Below are positions 46,001 through 61,130 of a stretch of DNA of 64,000 bases, piece after piece (position 1 is the first letter of the stretch; each line of letters starts with the position of its first letter). The notes beneath the pieces are model-generated. The model was given only the letters and a program-made list of their open reading frames with translations, had not been told where the DNA came from and searched no databases. The DNA comes from Atherix ibis. Lineage: Eukaryota > Arthropoda > Insecta > Diptera > Athericidae. A program made the translations under genes and the position numbers. The stretch spans positions 17,275,933 to 17,339,932 of the forward strand of contig OY282608.1 of the NCBI GenBank assembly GCA_958298945.1. The letters are read 5' to 3'.

Positions 46001-48599
46001 CAAACTAAGTAACCAACAAGCCAACAAACCAACAAACCAACAAGCCAACAAGCCAACAAACCAACAAACCAACAAACCAAAAAACCAACAAACCAACAAA
46101 CCAACAAACCAACAAACCAACAAGCCAACAAACCAACAAGCCAACAAGCCAACAAACCAACAAACCAACAAACCAACAAGCCAACAAACCAACAAGCCAA
46201 CAAACCAACAAACCAACAAACAAAGTAACCAAAAAGCCAACAAACTAACAAACCAACAAGCCAACAAGCCAACAAACCAACAAACCAACAAACCAACAAG
46301 CCAACAAACCAACAAACCAAAAAACCAACAAGCCAACGAACCAACAAGCCAACAAACCAACAAACCAACAAACCAACAAACCAACAAACCAACAAGCCAA
46401 CAAACCAACAAACCAACAAGCCAATAAACCAACAAACCAACAAACCAACAAACCAACAAGCCAACAAACTAACAAACCAACAAGCCAACAAGCCAACAAA
46501 CCAACAAACCAACAAAGCAACAAGCCAAGAAGCCAACAAACCAACAAACCAACAAGCCAACAAACCAACAAACCAACAAACCAACAAGCCAACAAACCAA
46601 GAAGCCAAAAAACCAACAAACAAATAAACCAACAAACCAACAAACCAACAAACCAACAAACCAACAAACCAACAAACCAACAAACCAAAAAACCAACAAA
46701 CCAACAAACCAACAAGCCAACAAGCTAACAAACCAACAAACCAACAAGCCAACAAGCCAACAAACCAACAAACCAACAAGCAAACAAACCAACAAACCAA
46801 CAAACCAACAAGCCAACAAACCAACAAACAAATAAACCAACAAACCAAAAAGCCAACAAACCAACAAACCAACAAACCAACAAACCAACAAGCCAACAAA
46901 CCAACAAACCAACAAGCCAACAAACCAACAAACCAACAAACCAACAAGCCAACAAGCCAACAAACCAACAAACCAACAAGCTAACAAACCAACAAACCAA
47001 CAAGCCAACCAACCAACAAGCCAACAAACCAACAAACCAACAAACCAACAAACCAACAAGCCAACAAGCCAACAAACCAACAAACCAACAAGCCAACAAA
47101 CCAACAAACCAACAAAATAACATGCCAACAAACCAACAAATCAACAAATCAACAAACCAACAAACCAAGAAACCAACAAACCGACAAACCAACAAACCAA
47201 AAAAACAACAAACCAACAAACCACCAAACAAACAAACCAACAAACCAACAAACCAACAAACCAACAAACCAACAAACCAACAAACCAACAAACCAACAAA
47301 CCAAAAAACCAACAAACCAACAAGTCAACAAGCCAACAAACCAACAAACTAACAAACCAACAAGCCAACAAACCAACAAACCAACAAGCCAACAAGCCAA
47401 CAAACCAACAAACCAACAAACCAAAAAACCAACAAACCAACAAACCATCAAACGAACAAAGCAACAAGCCAACAAGCCAACAAACCAACAAACCAACAAG
47501 CCAACAAACCAAAACAAACCAACAAGCCAACAATCCAACAAACAAACAAACCAACAAACCAACAAGCCACCAAACCAACAAACCAACAAGCCAACAAACC
47601 AACAAACCAACAAACCAACAAACCAACAAGCCAACAAGCCAACAAACCAACAAACCAACAAGCCAACAAACCAACAAACCAACAAACCAACAAACCAACA
47701 AACTAACAAACCAACAAACCAACAAACCAACAAACCAACGAGCCAACAAGCCAACAAACCAACAAACAAGCAAGCTAACAAACCAACAAACAAATAAACC
47801 AACAAACCAACAAATCAACAAACCAACAAACCAACAAACTAACAAACAAATAAACCAACAAACCAAAAAACCAACAAGCCAACAAGCCAACAAACCAACA
47901 AACCAACAAACCAACAAACCAACAAGCCAACAAACCAACAAGCCAACAAACCAACAAACCAACAAACCAAGTAACCAAAAAGCCAACAAACTAACAAACC
48001 AACAAGCCAACAAGCCAATAAACCAACAAACCAACAAAGCAACAAGCCAACAAGCCAACAAACCAACAAACCAACAAGCCAACAAACCAACAAACCAACA
48101 AGCCAACAAGCCAACAAACCAACAAACCAACAAACCAACAAGCCAAAAAACCAACAAACCAACAAGCCAACAAGCCAACAAACCAACAAACCAACAAGCC
48201 AACAAACCAACAAACCAACAAACCAACAAACCAACAAACCAACAAACCAACAAACCAACAAAGCAACAAGCCAACAAGCCAACAAACCAACAAACCAACA
48301 AACCAACAATCCAACAAACCAACAAGCCAACAAACCAACAAACCAACAAACCAAGTAACCAAAAAGCCAACAAACTAACAAAACAACAAGCCAACAAGCC
48401 AACAAACCAACAAACCAACAAAGCAACAAGCCAACAAGCCAACAAACCAATAAACCAACAAACCAACAAACCAACAAACCAACAAGCCAACAAACCAACA
48501 AACAAATAAACCAACAAACCAACAAACCAACAAACCAACAAACCAACAAACCAAAAAACCAACAAACCAATAAACTAACAAGCCAACAAGCCAACAAAC
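37021..48599 (+). repeat. Block 7: interleaved diverged duplications
   Basis: Three paired relations are visible. First, 38.46-39.1 kb matches 40.60-41.2 kb at +2,135 (CAACAACCATC at 38,465/40,600; CATCAAACG at 38,624/40,759). Second, headers at 39123, 39475 and 39963 match 43050, 43400 and 43880 at +3,917 to +3,927. Third, 40.6-42.17 kb matches 33.6-35.43 kb. Private slips lie near 43,117 (2-base loss, AAAGCAAAGCC), 44,005 (1-base gain) and 47,511 (2-base gain, CCAAAACAAACC). The CATCAAACGAAC landmark ends at 47,446. Confidence 0.72.
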
Positions 48600-49623
48600 C
48601 AACAAACCAACAAGCCAACAAGCCAACAAACCAACAAAACAACAAGCAAACAAACCAACAAACCAACAAACCAACAATCCAACAAACCAACAAACAAATA
48701 AACCAACAAACCAAAAAACCAACAAACCAACAAACCAACAAACCAACAAACCTACAAACCAATAAGCCAACAAGCCAACAAACCAACAAACCAACAAACC
48801 AACAAACTAAGTAACCAACAAGCCAACAAACCAAAAAACCAACAAGCCAACAAACCAACAAATTACCAAGCCAAGAAGCCAACAAACCAACAAACCAACA
48901 AGCCAACAAGCCAACAAACCAACAAACCAACAAACCAACAATCCAACAAACCAACAAGCCAACAAACCAACAAACCAACAAACCAAGTAACCAAAAAGCC
49001 AACAAACTAACAACCCAACAAGCCAACAAGCCAACAAACCAACAAACCAACAAGCCAACAAACCAACAAACCAACAAATCAACAAACCAACAAACTAACA
49101 AACCAACAAACCAACAAACCAACGAGCCAACAAGCCAACAAACCAACAAACAAGCAAGCCAACAAACCAACAAACAAATAAACTAACAAACCAACAAATC
49201 AACAAACCAACAAACTAACAAACTAACAAACAAATAAACCAACAAACCAAAAAACCAACAAGCCAACAAACCAACAAACCAACAAACCAACAAGCCAACA
49301 AACCAACAAGCCAACAAACCAACAAACCAACAAACCAAGTAACCAAAAAGCCAACAAACTAACAAACCAACAAGCCAACAAGCCAATAAACCAACAAACC
49401 AACAAAGCAACAAGCCAACAAGCCAACAAACCAACAGACCAACAAACCAACAAACCAACAAACCAACAAGCCAACAAGCCAACAAACCAACAAACCAACA
49501 AACCAACAAGCCAAAAAACCAACAAACCAACAAGCCAACAAGCCAACAAACCAACAAACCAACAAGCCAACAAGCCAACAAACCAACAAACCAACAAACC
49601 AACAAACCAACAAACCAACAAAC
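48600..49623 (+). repeat. 1,024-bp tandem duplication, copy 1
   Basis: Headers at 48811, 48987 and 49339 match 49835, 50011 and 50363 at exactly +1,024. The rare CCTACAAACC (48,751/49,775) and CAAAACAACAAGC (48,635/49,659) match too. I noticed only one clear difference (AAATCAAC near 49,078 against AAACCAAC near 50,102). 1,024 is exactly 128 units. The left edge is near 48,590-48,600, where rare variants stop agreeing. Confidence 0.9.
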
Positions 49624-50647
49624 CAACAAACCAACAAGCCAACAAGCCAACAAACCAACAAAACAACAAGCAAACAAACCAACAAACCAACAAACCAACA
49701 ATCCAACAAACCAACAAACAAATAAACCAACAAACCAAAAAACCAACAAACCAACAAACCAACAAACCAACAAACCTACAAACCAATAAGCCAACAAGCC
49801 AACAAACCAACAAACCAACAAACCAACAAACTAAGTAACCAACAAGCCAACAAACCAAAAAACCAACAAGCCAACAAACCAACAAATTACCAAGCCAAGA
49901 AGCCAACAAACCAACAAACCAACAAGCCAACAAGCCAACAAACCAACAAACCAACAAACCAACAATCCAACAAACCAACAAGCCAACAAACCAACAAACC
50001 AACAAACCAAGTAACCAAAAAGCCAACAAACTAACAACCCAACAAGCCAACAAGCCAACAAACCAACAAACCAACAAGCCAACAAACCAACAAACCAACA
50101 AACCAACAAACCAACAAACTAACAAACCAACAAACCAACAAACCAACGAGCCAACAAGCCAACAAACCAACAAACAAGCAAGCCAACAAACCAACAAACA
50201 AATAAACTAACAAACCAACAAATCAACAAACCAACAAACTAACAAACTAACAAACAAATAAACCAACAAACCAAAAAACCAACAAGCCAACAAACCAACA
50301 AACCAACAAACCAACAAGCCAACAAACCAACAAGCCAACAAACCAACAAACCAACAAACCAAGTAACCAAAAAGCCAACAAACTAACAAACCAACAAGCC
50401 AACAAGCCAATAAACCAACAAACCAACAAAGCAACAAGCCAACAAGCCAACAAACCAACAGACCAACAAACCAACAAACCAACAAACCAACAAGCCAACA
50501 AGCCAACAAACCAACAAACCAACAAACCAACAAGCCAAAAAACCAACAAACCAACAAGCCAACAAGCCAACAAACCAACAAACCAACAAGCCAACAAGCC
50601 AACAAACCAACAAACCAACAAACCAACAAACCAACAAACCAACAAAC
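49624..50647 (+). repeat. 1,024-bp tandem duplication, copy 2
   Basis: Head-to-tail partner of 48,600-49,623. Agreement ends at about 50,648, where a CAACCCAAC variant begins. A third, more diverged relative of the left part is found at +2,400 from the first copy (headers 48355 and 48811 against 50755 and 51211). Confidence 0.9.
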
Positions 50648-53600
50648 CAACAAACCAACAAACCAACAACCCAACAAGCCAACAAACCAACAAACCAAGA
50701 AACCAACAATCCAACAAACCAACAAGCCAACAAACCAACAAACCAACAAACCAAGTAACCAAAAAGCCAACAAACTAACAAACCAACAAGCCAACAAGCC
50801 AACAAACCAACAAACCAACAAAGCAACAAGCCAACAAGCCAACAAACCAATAAACCAACAAACCAACAAACCAACAAACCAACAAGCCAACAAACCAACA
50901 AACAAATAAACCAACAAACCAACAAACCAACAAAGCAACAAACCAGCAAACCAAAAAACCAACAAACCAATAAACCAACAAGCCAACAAGCCAACAAACC
51001 AACAAACCAACAAGCCAACAAGCCAACAAACCAACAAAACAACAAGCAAACGAACCAACAAACCAACAAACCAACAATCCAACAAACCAACAAACAAATA
51101 AACCAACAAACCAAAAAACCAACAAACCAACAAACCAACAAACCAAGAAACCAACAAACCAATAAGCCAACAAGCCAACAAACCAACAAACCAACAAACC
51201 AACAAACTAAGTAACCAACAAGCCAACAAACCAAAAAACCAACAAGCCAACAAACCAACAAATTACCAAACCAACAAGCCAACAAACCAACAAACCAACA
51301 AGCGAACAAGCCAACAAACCAACAAACAAACAAGCCAACAAACCAACAAACATACAAACCAACAAGCCAACAAACCAACAAACCAACAAGCCAACAAGCC
51401 AACAAGCCAACAAACCAACAAGCCAACAAACCAACAAACCAACAAACCAAGAAGCCAACAAGCCAACAAACCAACAAACTAACAAACCAACAAACGAACT
51501 AACCAACAAACCAACAAGACAACAAGATAACAAACCAACAAACCAACAAACCAAAAAACTAAGTAACCAACAAGCCAACAAACCAACAAACCAACAAGAC
51601 AACAAGCCAACAAACCAACAAACCAACAGGCCAACAAACCAACAAACCAAAAAACCAACAAACCAACAAACCAACAAACCAACAAACCAACAAGCCAACA
51701 AGCCAACAAACCAACAAACCAACAAACCAACAAGCCAACAAACCAACAAACCAACAAACAAAGTAACCAAAAAGCCAACAAACTAACAAACCAACAAGCC
51801 AACAAACCAACAAACCAACAAACCAACAAACCAACAAACCAACAAGCCAACAAACCAACAAACCAAAAAACTAACAAGCCAACGAACCAACAAGCCAACA
51901 AACCAACAAATCAACAAACCAACAAACCAACAAACCAACAAGCCAACAAACCAACAAACCAGCAAGCCAATAAACCAACAAACCAACAAACCAACAAACC
52001 AACAAGCCAACAAGCCAACAAGCCAACAAACCAACAAACCAACAAGAAAACAAACCAACAAACCAACAAGCCAACAAGCCAACAAACCAACAAACCAACA
52101 AACCAACAAACCAAAAAACCAACAAACCAACAAACCAACAAGCCAACAAGCCAACAAACCAACAAACCAGCAAGCCAACAAACCAACAATCCAACAAACT
52201 AAGTAACTAACAAGCCAACAAACCAACAAACCAACAAGCCAACAAGCCAACAAACCAACAAACCAACAGGCCAACAAACCAACAAACCAAAAAACAAACT
52301 AACCAACAAACCAACAAACCAACAAACCAACAAACCAACAAGCCAACAAGCCAACAAACCAACAAACCAACAAACCAACAAGCCAACAAACCAACAAGCC
52401 AACAAACCAACAAACCAACAAACCAAGTAACCAAAAAGCCAACAAACTAACAAACCAACAAGCAAACAAGCCAACAAACCAACAAACCAACAAAGCAACA
52501 AGCCAACAAGCCAACAAACCAACAAACCAACAAGCCAACAAACCAACAAACCAACAACCCAACAAGCCAACAAACTAACAAACCAACAAACCAACAAGCC
52601 AAAAAACCAACAAACCAACAAGCCAACAAGCCAACAAATCAACAAACCAACAAGCTAACAAACCAACAAACCAACAAACCAACAAACCAGCAAACCAACA
52701 AACCAACAAACCAACAAGCCAACAAGCCAACAAACCAACAAACCAACAAATTAACAAGCCAACAAACCAACAAACCAACCAACCAAGTAACCAAAAAGCC
52801 AACAAACTAACAAACCAATAAGCCAACAAGCCAACAAGCCAACAAGCCAACAAACCATCAAACCAACAAACCAACAAACCAACAAACCAACGAGCCAACA
52901 AGCCAACAAACCAACAAACCAACAAGCCAACAAACCAACAAACAAATAAACCAACAAACCAACAAACCAACAAACCAACAAACCAACAAACTAACAAACA
53001 AATAAACCAACAAACCAACAAACCAACAAGCCAACAAACCAACAAACCAACAAACCAACAAGCCAACAAACCAACAAGCCAACAAACTAACAAACCAACA
53101 AACCAAGTAACCAAAAAGCCAACAAACTAACAAACCAACAAGCCAACAAGCCAATAAACCAACAAACCAACAAAGCAACAAGCCAACAAGCCAACAAACC
53201 AACAAACCAACAAGCCAACAAACCAACAAACCAACAAGCCAACAAGCCAACAAACCAACAAACCAACAAACCAACAAACCAACAAACCAACAAACCAACA
53301 AACCAACAAACCAACAAACCAACAAACCAACAAGCCAATAAGCCAACAAACCAACAAACCAACAAACCAACAATCCAACAAACCAACAAGCCAACAAACC
53401 AACAAACCAACAAACCAAGTAACCAAAAAACCAACAAACTAACAAACCAACAAGCCAACAAGCCAACAAACCAACAAACCAACAAAGCAACAAGCCAACA
53501 AGCCAACAAACCAACAAACCAACAAGCCAACAAACCAACAAACCAACAAGCCAACAAACCAACAAACAAATAAACCAACAAACCAACAAACCAACAAACC

Positions 53601-56229
53601 AACAAACCAACAAACCAAAAAACCAACAAACCAACAAACCAATAAGCCAACAAGCCAACAAACCAACAAACCAACAAGCCAACAAGCCAACAAACCAACA
53701 AACCAACAAGCAAACAAACCAAAAAAACCAACAAACCAACAAGCCAACAAACCAAGAAACAAATAAACCAACAAACCAAAAAACCAACAAACGAACAAAC
53801 CAACAAACCAACAAACCAACAAACCAACAAGCCAACAAGCCAACAAACCAACAAACCAACAAACCAACAAACCAACAAACCAACAAACCAACAAACTAAG
53901 TAACCAACAAGCCAACAAACCAAAAAACCAACAAGCTAACAAACCAACAAACGACCAAACCAACAAGCCAACAAGCCAACAAACCAACAAACCAACACAA
54001 ACCAACAAGCCAACAAACCAACAAACATACAAACCAACAAGCCAACAAACCAACAAACCAACAAGCCAACAAGCCAACAAACTAACAAGCCAACAAACCA
54101 ACAAACAAATAAACCAACAAACCAACAAACCAACAAACCAACAAACCAACAAACCAAAAAACCAACAAACCAACAAGCCAACAAGCCAACAAACCAACAA
54201 ACTAACAAACCAACAAGAGAACTAACCAACAAACCAACAAGACAACAAGCCAACAAACCAACAAACCGACAAACCAACAAACTAAGTAACCAACAAGCCA
54301 ACAAACCAACAAACCAACAAGCCAACAAGCCAACAAACCAACAAACCAACAAGCCAACAAACCAACAAACCAACAAACCAAAAAACCAACAAACCAACAA
54401 ACCAACAAACCAACAAACCAACAAACCAACAAGCCAACAAGCCAACAAACCAACAAGCTAACAAACCAACAAACCAACAAACCAAGTAACCAAAAAGCCA
54501 ACAAACTAACAAACCAACAAGCCAACAAGTCAGCAAACCAACAAACCAACAAAGCAACAAGCCAACAAGCCAACAAACCAACAAGCGAACGAACCAACAA
54601 GCCAACAAGCCAACAAACCAACAAACCAACAAACCAACAAGCCAACAAACCAACAAACCAACAAGCCAATAAACCAACAAACCAACAACCCAACAAACCA
54701 ACAAGCCAACAAGCCAACAAACCAAGAAACCAACAAGCCAACAAACCAACAAACCAACAAACCGACAAGCCAACAAACCAACAAGCCAACAAGCCAACAA
54801 GCCAACAAACCAACAAACCAACAAGCCAACAAACCAACAAACCAACAAACTAAGTAACCAACAAGCCAACAAACCAACAAACCAACAAGCCAACAAGCCA
54901 ACAAACCAACAAACCAACAGGACAACAAACCAACAAACCAACAAACCAAAAAACCAACAAACCAACAAACCAACAAACCAACAAACCAACAAACCAACAA
55001 ACCAACAAACCAACAAACCAACAAGCCAACAAACCAACAAGCCAACAAACCAACAAACCAACAAACCAAGTAACCAAAAAGCCAACAAACTAACAAACCA
55101 AGAAGCAAACAAGCCAGCAAAACAACAAACCAACAAAGCAAAAAGCCAACAAGTCAACAAACCAACAAACCAACAAGCCAACAAACCAACAAGCTAACAA
55201 GCCAACAAACCAACAAACCAACAAACCAACAAACCAAAAAACCAACAAACCAACAAGCCAACAAGCCAACAAACCAACAAACCAACAAGCCAACAAACCA
55301 ACAAACCAACAAACCAACAAACCAACAAACCAACAAACCAACAAACCAACAAACCAACAAGCCAACAAGCCAACAAACCAACAAACCAACAAACCAACAA
55401 GCCAACAAACCAACAAGCCAACAAACCAACAAACCAACAAACCAAGTAACCAAAAAGCCAACAAACTAACAAACCAACAAGCCAACAAGCCAACAAACCA
55501 ACAAACCAACAAAGCAACAAGCCAACAAGCCAACAAACCAACAAACCAACAAACCAACAAACCAACAAACCAACAAACCAGCAAGCCAAGAAACCAACAA
55601 ACAAATAAACCAACTAACCAACAAACCAACAAACCAACAAACCAACAAACCAAAAAACCAACAAACCAACAAACCAACAAACCAACAAACCAACAAACCG
55701 ACAAGCCAACAAGCCAACAAACCAACAAACCAACAAGACAACAAACCAACAAACCAAGAAACCAACAAGCCAACAAACCAAAAAACAAATAAACCAACAA
55801 ACCAAAAAACCAACAAACCAACAAACCAATAAACCAACAAACCAACAAACCAACAAGCCAACAAGCCAACAAACCAACAAACCAACAAGCCAACAAACCA
55901 ACAAACCAACAAACCAACATGCGAACAAGCCAACAAACCAACAAACCAACAAACCAACAAACCAACAAACCAACAAACCAACAAGCCAACAAGCCAACAA
56001 ACCAACAAACCAGCAAGCCAACAAACCAACAAACAAACAAACCAACTAACCAACAAACCAACAAACCAACAAACCAACAAACCAAAAAACCAACAAACCA
56101 ACAAACCAGCAAGCCAACAAACCAACAAACAAATAAACCAACTAACCAACAAACCAACAAACCAACAAACCAACAAACCAAAAAACCAACAAACCAACAA
56201 ACCAACAAACCAACAAACCGACATGCCAA
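50648..56229 (+). repeat. Block 9: mixed satellite with dense headers
   Basis: GTAAC headers are dense here (50755, 51211, 51563, 51763, 52203, 52427, 52787, 53107, 53419, 53900, 54286, 54486, 54854, 55070, 55446), and spacings stay multiples of 8 except across a 1-base gain near 53,722 and a 2-base gain at 53,993 (CAACACAAACC). Headers at 54854, 55070 and 55446 resemble 57047, 57287 and 57679, so the right part is a diverged relative of the 2.45-kb repeat that follows. Confidence 0.7.
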
Positions 56230-58680
56230 CAAGCCAACAAACCAACAAACCAACAAGACAACAAACCAACAAACCAAGAAACCAACAAGCCAACAAACCA
56301 ACAAACAAATAAACCAACAAACCAAAAAACCAACAAACCAACAAACCAACAAACCAACAAGCCAACAAGCCAACAAACCAACAAACCAACAAGCTAACAA
56401 ACCAACAAACTACCAAACCAACAAGCCAACAAGCCAACAAACCAACACAAACCAACAAGCCAACAAACCAACAAACATACAAACCAACAAGCCAACAAAC
56501 CAACAAACCAACAAGCCAACAAGCCAACAAACCAACAAGCTAACAAACCAACAAACCATCAAACCAAGTAACCAAAAAGCCAACAAACTAACAAACCAAC
56601 AAGCCAACAAGTCAACAAACCAACAAACCAACAAAGCAACAAGCCAACAAGCCAACAAACCAACAAGCCAACGAACCAACAAGCCAACAAGCCAACAAAC
56701 CAACAAACCAACAAACCAACAAGCCAACAAACCAACAAACCAACAAGCCAATAAACCAACAAACCAACAAACCAACAAACCAACAAGCCAACAAGCCAAC
56801 AAACCAACAAACCAACAAGCCAACAAACCAACAAACCAACAAACCGACAAGCCAACAAACCAACAAGCCAACAAACCAACAAACCAAAAACCAAGTAACC
56901 AAAAAGCCAACAAGCCAACAAGCCAACAAACCAACAAACCAACAAGCCAACAAACCAACAAACCAACAAACCAACAAACCAACAAGCCAACAAGCCAACA
57001 AACCAACAAACAAACAAGCCAACAAACCAACAAACCAACAAACTAAGTAACCAACAAGCCAACAAACCAACAAACCAACAAGCCAACAAGCCAACAAACC
57101 AACAAACCAACAGGACAACAAACCAACAAACCAACAAACCAACAAACCAAAAAACCAACAAACCAACAAACCAACAAACCAACAAACCAACAAACCAACA
57201 AGCCAACAAGCCAACAAACCAACAAACCAACAAACCAACAAGCCAACAAACCAACAAGCCAACAAACCAACAAACCAACAAACCAAGTAACCAAAAAGCC
57301 AACAAACTAACAAACCAACAAGCAAACAAGCCAGCAAAACAACAAACCAACAAAGCAAAAAGCCAACAAGTCAACAAACCAACAAACCAACAAGCCAACA
57401 AACCAACAAGCTAACAAGCCAACAAACCAACAAAACAACAAACCAACAAGCCAAAAAACCAACAAACCAACAAGCCAACAAGCCAACAAGCCAACAAACC
57501 AACAAACCAACAAGCCAACAAACCAACAAACCAACAAACCAACAAACCAACAAACCAACAAACCAACAAACCAACAAACCAACAAAACAAAAAACCAACA
57601 AGCTAACAAACCAACAAACCAACAAACCAACAAGCCAACAAACCAACAAGCCAACAAACCAATAAACCAACAAACCAAGTAACCAAAAAGCCAACAAACT
57701 AACAAACCAACAAGCCAACAAGCCAACAAACCAACAAACCAACAAAGCAATAAGCCAACAAGCCAACAAACCAACAAACCAACAAACCAACAAACCAACA
57801 AACCAACAAACCAGCAAGCCAAGAAACCAACAAACAAATAAACCAACTAACCAACAAACCAATAAACCAACAAACCAACAAACCAAAAAACCAACAAACC
57901 AACAAACCAACAAACCAACAAACCAACAAACCGACAAGCCAACAAGCCAACAAACCAACAAACCAACAAGACAACAAACCAACAAACCAAGAAACCAACA
58001 AGCCAACAAACCAAAAAACAAATAAACCAACAAACCAAAAAACCAACAAACCAACAAACCAATAAACCAACAAACCAACAAACCAACAAGCCAACAAGCC
58101 AACAAACCAACAAACCAACAAGCCAACAAACCAACAAACCAACAAACCAACATGCGAACAAGCCAACAAACCAACAAACCAACAAGCAAACAAACCAACA
58201 AACCAACAAATGAACAAGCCAACAAACCAACAAACAAATAAACCAAGAAACCAAAAAACCAACGAACCAACAAACCAACAAACCAACAAACCAACAAACC
58301 AACAAGCCAACAAACCAACAAACCAGCAAGCCAACAAACCAACAAACAAACAAACCAACTAACCAACAAACCAACAAACCAACAAACCAACAAACCAAAA
58401 AACCAACAAACCAACAAACCAGCAAGCCAACAAACCAACAAACAAATAAACCAACTAACCAACAAACCAACAAACCAACAAACCAACAAACCAAAAAACC
58501 AACAAACCAACAAACCAACAAACCAACAAACCGACAAGCCAACAAACCAACAAACCAACAAGCTAACAAACCAACAAACTACCAAACCAACAAGCCAACA
58601 AGCCAACAAACCAACACAAACCAACAAGCCAACAAACCAACAAACATACAAACCAACAAGCCAACAAACCAACAAACCAA
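56230..58680 (+). repeat. 2.45-kb duplication, copy 1
   Basis: The 2-base gain CAACACAAACC (56,443), the header at 56568, the 1-base loss CCAAAAACC (56,884) and the header at 56895 recur at +2,451 (58,894, 59019, 59,335, 59346). Headers at 57047 and 57287 recur at +2,443, and 57679 at +2,419. Both substitution and register landmarks therefore agree. The right part has an extra copy of the CAACACAAACC slip (58,612), only 282 bases before the next one. Confidence 0.83.
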
Positions 58681-61130
58681 CAAGCCAACAAGCCAACAAA
58701 CCAACAAGACAACAAACCAACAAACCAAGAAACCAACAAGCCAACAAACCAACAAACAAATAAACCAACAAACCAAAAAACCAACAAACCAACAAACCAA
58801 CAAACCAACAAGCCAACAAGCCAACAAACCAACAAACCAACAAGCTAACAAACCAACAAACTACCAAACCAACAAGCCAACAAGCCAACAAACCAACACA
58901 AACCAACAAGCCAACAAACCAACAAACATACAAACCAACAAGCCAACAAACCAACAAACCAACAAGCCAACAAGCCAACAAACCAACAAGCTAACAAACC
59001 AACAAACCAACAAACCAAGTAACCAAAAAGCCAACAAACTAACAAACCAACAAGCCAACAAGTCAACAAACCAACAAACCAACAAAGCAACAAGCCAACA
59101 AGCCAACAAACCAACAAGCCAACGAACCAACAAGCCAACAAGCCAACAAACCAACAAACCAACAAACCAACAAGCCAACAAACCAACAAACCAACAAGCC
59201 AATAAACCAACAAACCAACAAACCAACAAACCAACAAGCCAACAAGCCAACAAACCAACAAACAAACAAGCCAACAAACCAACAAACCAACAAACCGACA
59301 AGCCAACAAACCAACAAGCCAACAAACCAACAAACCAAAAACCAAGTAACCAAAAAGCCAACAAGCCAACAAGCCAACAAACCAACAAACCAACAAGCCA
59401 ACAAACCAACAAACCAACAAACCAACAAACCAACAAGCCAACAAGCCAACAAACCAACAAACCAACAAGCCAACAAACCAACAAACTAAGTAACCAACAA
59501 GCCAACAAACCAACAAACCAACAAGCCAACAAGCCAACAAACCAACAAACCAACAGGACAACAAACCAACAAACCAACAAACCAACAAACCAAAAAACCA
59601 ACAAACCAACAAACCAACAAACCAACAAACCAACAAACCAACAAGCCAACAAGCCAACAAACCAACAAACCAACAAACCAACAAGCCAACAAACCAACAA
59701 GCCAACAAACCAACAAACCAACAAACCAAGTAACCAAAAAGCCAACAAACTAACAAACCAACAAGCAAACAAGCCAGCAAAACAACAAACCAACAAAGCA
59801 AAAAGCCAACAAGTCAACAAACCAACAAACCAACAAGCCAACAAACCAACAAGCTAACAAACCAACAAACCAACAAACCAACAAGCCAAAAAACCAACAA
59901 ACCAACAAGCCAACAAGCCAACAAACCAACAAACCAACAAGCCAACAAACCAACAAACCAACAAACCAACAAACCAACAAACCAACAAACCAACAAACCA
60001 ACAACCCAACAAGCCAACAAGCCAACAAACCAACAAACCAACAAACCAACAAGCCAACAAACCAACAAGCCAACAAACCAACAAACCAACAAACCAAGTA
60101 ACCAAAAAGCCAACAAACTAACAAACCAACAAGCCAACAAGCCAACAAACCAACAAACCAACAAAGCAACAAGCCAACAAGCCAACAAACCAACAAACCA
60201 ACAAACCAACAAACCAACAAACCAACAAACCAGCAAGCCAAGAAACCAACAAACAAATAAACCAACTAACCAACAAACCAATAAACCAACAAACCAACAA
60301 ACCAAAAAACCAACAAACCAACAAACCAACAAACCAACAAACCAACAAACCGACAAGCCAACAAGCCAACAAACCAACAAACCAACAAGACAACAAACCA
60401 ACAAACCAAGAAACCAACAAGCCAACAAACCAAAAAACAAATAAACCAACAAACCAAAAAACCAACAAACCAACAAACCAATAAACCAACAAACCAACAA
60501 ACCAACAAGCCAACAAGCCAACAAACCAACAAACCAACAAGCCAACAAACCAACAAACCAACAAACCAACATGCGAACAAGCCAACAAACCAACAAACCA
60601 ACAAGCAAACAAACCAACAAACCAACAAATGAACAAGCCAACAAACCAACAAACAAATAAACCAAGAAACCAAAAAACCAACGAACCAACAAACCAACAA
60701 ACCAACAAACCAACAAACCAACAAGCCAACAAGCCAACAAACCAACAAACCAGCAAGCCAACAAACCAACAAACAAACAAACCAACTAACCAACAAACCA
60801 ATAAACCAACAAACCAACAAACCAAAAAACCAATAAACCAACAAACCAGCAAGCCAACAAACCAACAAACAAATAAACCAACTAACCAACAAACCAACAA
60901 ACCAACAAACCAACAAACCAAAAAACCAACAAACCAACAAACCAACAAACCAACAAACCGACATGCCAACAAGCCAACAAACCAACAAACCAACAAGACA
61001 ACAAACCAACAAACCAAGAAACCAACAAGCCAACAAACCAACAAACAAATAAACCAACAAACCAAAAAACCAACAAACCAACAAACCAACAAACCAACAA
61101 GCCAACAAGCCAACAAACCAACAAACCAGC
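58681..61130 (+). repeat. 2.45-kb duplication, copy 2
   Basis: Partner of 56,230-58,680. AACATGCGAACAAG-type variants near 58.15 and 60.57 kb and AAACCAACGAACC near 58.26 and 60.68 kb are shared. Another match lies at +4,740 from an earlier segment (56,142-56,384 to 60,882-61,124), so at least three generations of copies are present here. Confidence 0.8.

Larger units (their letters stand above)
21670..46620 (+). repeat. CCAAGAAGCC-containing landmark family
   Basis: A string containing GCCACCAAACCAAGAAGCC, followed by CAAAAAACC and a CAAATAAA unit, recurs near 21.68, 23.43, 25.64, 28.62, 31.07, 32.19, 34.70, 37.15, 39.62, 41.74, 43.55 and 46.59 kb (the last with one change). Spacing is mostly 1.8-3.0 kb, which suggests a larger higher-order unit of that size in this part of the array. 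Confidence 0.8.
4637..47460 (+). repeat. CATCAAACGAAC landmark family
   Basis: This variant, usually continuing ACAAAGCAAC, lies at 4637, 5461, 7861, 16803, 19577, 20720, 22559, 24103, 27080, 33289, 33705, 38193, 38624, 40336, 40759, 42455, 44030, 44294 and 47446. It is absent between 8 and 16.7 kb and after 47.5 kb. Near relatives with one further change lie near 4.73, 5.28 and 20.47 kb. Its CG dinucleotide is one of the few recurrent CpG positions in the array. Confidence 0.85.
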
